14,997 nt of DNA from Chitinophagaceae bacterium (GTDB lineage Bacteria; Bacteroidota; Bacteroidia; Chitinophagales; Chitinophagaceae): NCBI GenBank assembly GCA_021738605.1, contig JAIPBY010000033.1, positions 1 to 14,997 of the forward strand, in the 5' to 3' direction. Below, one piece after another: positions 13,301-14,997 of this stretch. Each line of letters starts with the position of its first letter. The stretch's first letter is position 1. The notes under the pieces were generated by a model. The model was given only the letters and a program-made list of their open reading frames with translations. It did not search any database and had not been told where the DNA came from. The position numbers and the translations under genes were made by a program.

Positions 13301-13612
13301 ATGAAAAAAGTGATTCTATCAGTAGCAATGATGTTTGCAGCATTCCTTACACAGGCAGCTGTTGGCAAACAAGTGGAAGAGGTAAAATTCAAATCAGGTG
13401 AAGAAAAGGTGAGCACTGTTTACAGGGGCGAAGAAGCATCCCCAGGAAAAGAGGCTTTGTGCACAATAACAATGAAAGGAAGAATTGATCTCGGGCCCAT
13501 TGAAGCAGAAGTGAGTTGTACAACTTCAGCAACCACCTGCGAGGCAGCGACGGTAAGCGCCATCAGTTGCCTTTCAGCAGCAATGAGGACAGTGAGAACG
13601 GTCATATTATAA
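13301..13612 (+). CDS. Small exported protein of unknown function, cysteine/serine/threonine-rich C-terminus
   Basis: A 103-residue protein I cannot place in a family. A classic Sec signal peptide is present (MKKVILSVAMMFAAFLTQAA), with likely cleavage after TQA at residues 17-19. The mature part begins polar and charged (KQVEEVKFKSGEEK), has one cysteine at C54 in EALCTITMKG, and then a segment at residues 71-92 rich in Ser, Thr, Ala and Cys that contains C73, C80 and C90. Four cysteines allow two disulfides in the periplasm. No lipobox is seen. Its ATG at 13301 follows an A-rich leader (CAAAAAACCAATAAAATC), and the coding reading is supported by the signal peptide. It lies 46 nt before a GLPGLI-family gene in the same direction and may share its transcript. 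It could be a secreted peptide or cargo, or simply a lineage-specific envelope protein. Confidence 0.72.
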   Translation: MKKVILSVAMMFAAFLTQAAVGKQVEEVKFKSGEEKVSTVYRGEEASPGKEALCTITMKGRIDLGPIEAEVSCTTSATTCEAATVSAISCLSAAMRTVRTVIL

Positions 13613-13658
13613 ACCAAGCCGGGGGTATTGCGCCATTTTTCACTTAAAATAAATTACC

Positions 13659-14405
13659 ATGAGAGTATATATTTTGATTTGCTGTGTAGCCATATTTGGT
13701 ATTGCACAGGCCCAGACAACCACCATGTTTGTCTACGAAGGAAAATTCAACAGCAGTTTTGGAAGGGCAGACAATTTCAGGCAATTCAAGGGAACCTTGA
13801 TTGTTTCGGGCGACAGGTCCTTGTTTACCATGAAAGAATCGGGGGTACACCTTGCTTCTGTGCAGGGAAACAATATTGACCTCAGGCCCGACAGCATGTT
13901 TACTGTTTTTAAAGATGTTGAATCCAATTCTTTGCTGTTTGAATTCTCTGATTTGAACCAGCGAACCCATCTTTTTGCAGATACATTGTTTCCTATGGAT
14001 TGGAAAACCATCGAAGAAGAAAGATCGATCGGGGGCATCCCTTGCCGGAAGGCAGTGACGCAGTTTAAGGGGAGGGGATACACGGCCTGGTATGCCCCCA
14101 CGATCACCATTCCAGATGGGCCTTGGAAGCTGGGAGGCTTGCCAGGACTGATTTTGGAAGCCTATGATGATGAAGACAACTGGCACATGACCTTTGTTTC
14201 CAAACAGGAAGTACAGGGCTTTGACCAGGACCATTTTTTGGCAGCCATGAAAAAAGGAACAGAAGGATTTCCTGCCTTTGTGGCGCAGGTAAGAAAAATA
14301 TTCAGCAGGCTGGAAGCATCCCTGGGTGCGCAATCCTCAGCGAACTGCGTGGATTGCCAGACCAAGTCTGTATTGAAAATCCATTCATGGGAAAAGATCG
14401 ATTGA
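13659..14405 (+). CDS. GLPGLI family exported protein
   Basis: A 248-residue exported protein with signal peptide residues 1-18 (ending GIAQA). The family-naming motif GLPGLI is at residues 160-165 within PDGPWKLGGLPGLILEAYDD, preceded by the usual YTAWYAPTI strand. Middle strands include GKFNSSFGR and FEFSDLNQRTHLF, and GGIPCRKAVTQF (C129) is another conserved stretch. GLPGLI proteins (TIGR01200) are confined mostly to Bacteroidota. Their function is unknown, and they are often paired with TonB-dependent-receptor-like genes, as here. The C-terminus carries a C229-x2-C232 pair (CVDCQTK), not a feature I associate with the family core. The downstream gene starts 1 nt after the stop, so the two are almost certainly co-translated. 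The long reading frame on the opposite strand of this gene is only a shadow. Confidence 0.88.
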   Translation: MRVYILICCVAIFGIAQAQTTTMFVYEGKFNSSFGRADNFRQFKGTLIVSGDRSLFTMKESGVHLASVQGNNIDLRPDSMFTVFKDVESNSLLFEFSDLNQRTHLFADTLFPMDWKTIEEERSIGGIPCRKAVTQFKGRGYTAWYAPTITIPDGPWKLGGLPGLILEAYDDEDNWHMTFVSKQEVQGFDQDHFLAAMKKGTEGFPAFVAQVRKIFSRLEASLGAQSSANCVDCQTKSVLKIHSWEKID

Positions 14406-14406
14406 A

Positions 14407-14997
14407 ATGAAGATCCGGTCATTGATGGTGTTGGTAGGTTTGTTACAGGCTTGTTTTTTGTTTGCTTCGGTTCACCGGTTGAGTCTGGATACCATTTCGC
14501 CCGGAAGAAATATAGGGGAGCTTCCTGGCATTCTGATCAAGCGCAACCAGCCCATGGCCAAGGCCAGTGGGGATACCTTGCAGTTTGATGCGAAAAGGTA
14601 TTTGAAACCCGAAGCATTCAGGCTGGAAGACCTTGTGAAAAACATACCAGGGTTTCGTGTGGATGACAATGGCCGGATCTATTTCAATGGAAAGGAAATC
14701 AGCAGGATCATGGTTGATGGAGATGATCTTGCCGGAGAACAGTACAAACTCTTGTCTAAAAACCTGAAGGCCTTGATGGTAGACAGCCTTCAGGTTGTCC
14801 AAGGCCATGAAAAAAACAGGCTCTTGCGAACATTCGGCAACCAGGATGCCATCGCTCTCAACCTGGTCATCAAAAAATCATGGATGGGCAAGACCAGTGG
14901 AAACCTGATGCTTTCAAAAGGAATGTCTCAATATGGCGAGGCGGATGCTGAACTGATCAGGCTGGCCAAAAAAGCAAAACAATTGTGCTTTATCAAT
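14407..14997 (+). CDS. TonB-dependent-receptor-like outer membrane protein (5' part, truncated by window end)
   Basis: An open frame of 197 codons that runs off the right edge. The signal peptide is about residues 1-21 (MKIRSLMVLVGLLQACFLFA). A plug-like domain follows: GDTLQFDAKRYL near residue 55, EDLVKNIPGFRVDDNGRIYF, GKEISRIMVDGDDLAG, then MVDSLQVVQGHEKNRLL and ALNLVIKKSWMGKTSGN, the start of the first barrel strands. These match the plug of SusC/TonB-dependent receptors and outer membrane beta-barrel family proteins. Many Bacteroidota members have an N-terminal carboxypeptidase-regulatory-like domain of about 80 residues before the plug. Here only about 30 residues separate signal and plug, so that domain is missing. 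The ATG at 14407 is 1 nt after the stop of the GLPGLI gene, so translational coupling is likely. The cargo cannot be told from this part. Confidence 0.82.
   Translation, partial: MKIRSLMVLVGLLQACFLFASVHRLSLDTISPGRNIGELPGILIKRNQPMAKASGDTLQFDAKRYLKPEAFRLEDLVKNIPGFRVDDNGRIYFNGKEISRIMVDGDDLAGEQYKLLSKNLKALMVDSLQVVQGHEKNRLLRTFGNQDAIALNLVIKKSWMGKTSGNLMLSKGMSQYGEADAELIRLAKKAKQLCFIN

Noticed and set aside
13644..14333. A 229-codon reading frame on the - strand.
   Set aside because: It lies antisense over the GLPGLI gene, whose signal peptide and family motif are clear, and its product shows no recognisable domain.

Overview
The window is from a Bacteroidota chromosome, most likely a Chitinophagaceae-like sphingobacterial lineage. 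The evidence is the alternative complex III/cytochrome oxidase gene order, A-rich leaders without good Shine-Dalgarno sequences, promoter candidates of the TTTG/TAnnTTTG type, a GLPGLI-family gene and a TonB-receptor-like gene. The phylum is well supported; the family-level guess is only an impression from protein character.

Region 1 (1-10464, + strand) is a tight respiratory operon. It opens inside actB, whose 5' part and any actA lie to the left, and continues actC, actD, actE, actF, coxB, coxA, ctaB, two adjacent subunit III genes and a subunit IV gene. Spacers are 21-53 nt. ActB-F belong to a quinol:cytochrome c oxidoreductase (alternative complex III). The cox genes encode an A1-type heme-copper oxidase that reduces oxygen and pumps protons. 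CtaB makes the heme O precursor of heme A. Subunit II has no fused cytochrome c domain, so electrons probably pass to CuA from a heme of the ACIII part, with the lipoprotein cytochrome ActE the leading candidate. This fits an ACIII-oxidase supercomplex.

Region 2 (10482-11801, + strand) starts with a Rho-independent terminator. An SCO copper chaperone gene and a DUF420 membrane protein gene follow, both probably serving oxidase assembly. The terminator leaves only 18 nt before the sco start codon.

Region 3 (11811-13081, - strand) converges on region 2 with a 9-nt gap. It holds trmB (tRNA m7G46 methyltransferase), a four-cysteine DUF5522 protein and an alkyltransferase-like protein lacking the MGMT cysteine. 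Both junctions overlap by more than 20 nt.

Region 4 (13197-14997, + strand) begins with a promoter candidate and a 5' UTR hairpin. It encodes a small exported cysteine-containing protein of unknown function, a GLPGLI-family exported protein and, 1 nt further on, a TonB-dependent-receptor-like outer membrane protein cut by the window edge. This last block is the least understood part of the window. I saw no tRNA or rRNA genes, insertion sequences, CRISPR array or prophage.
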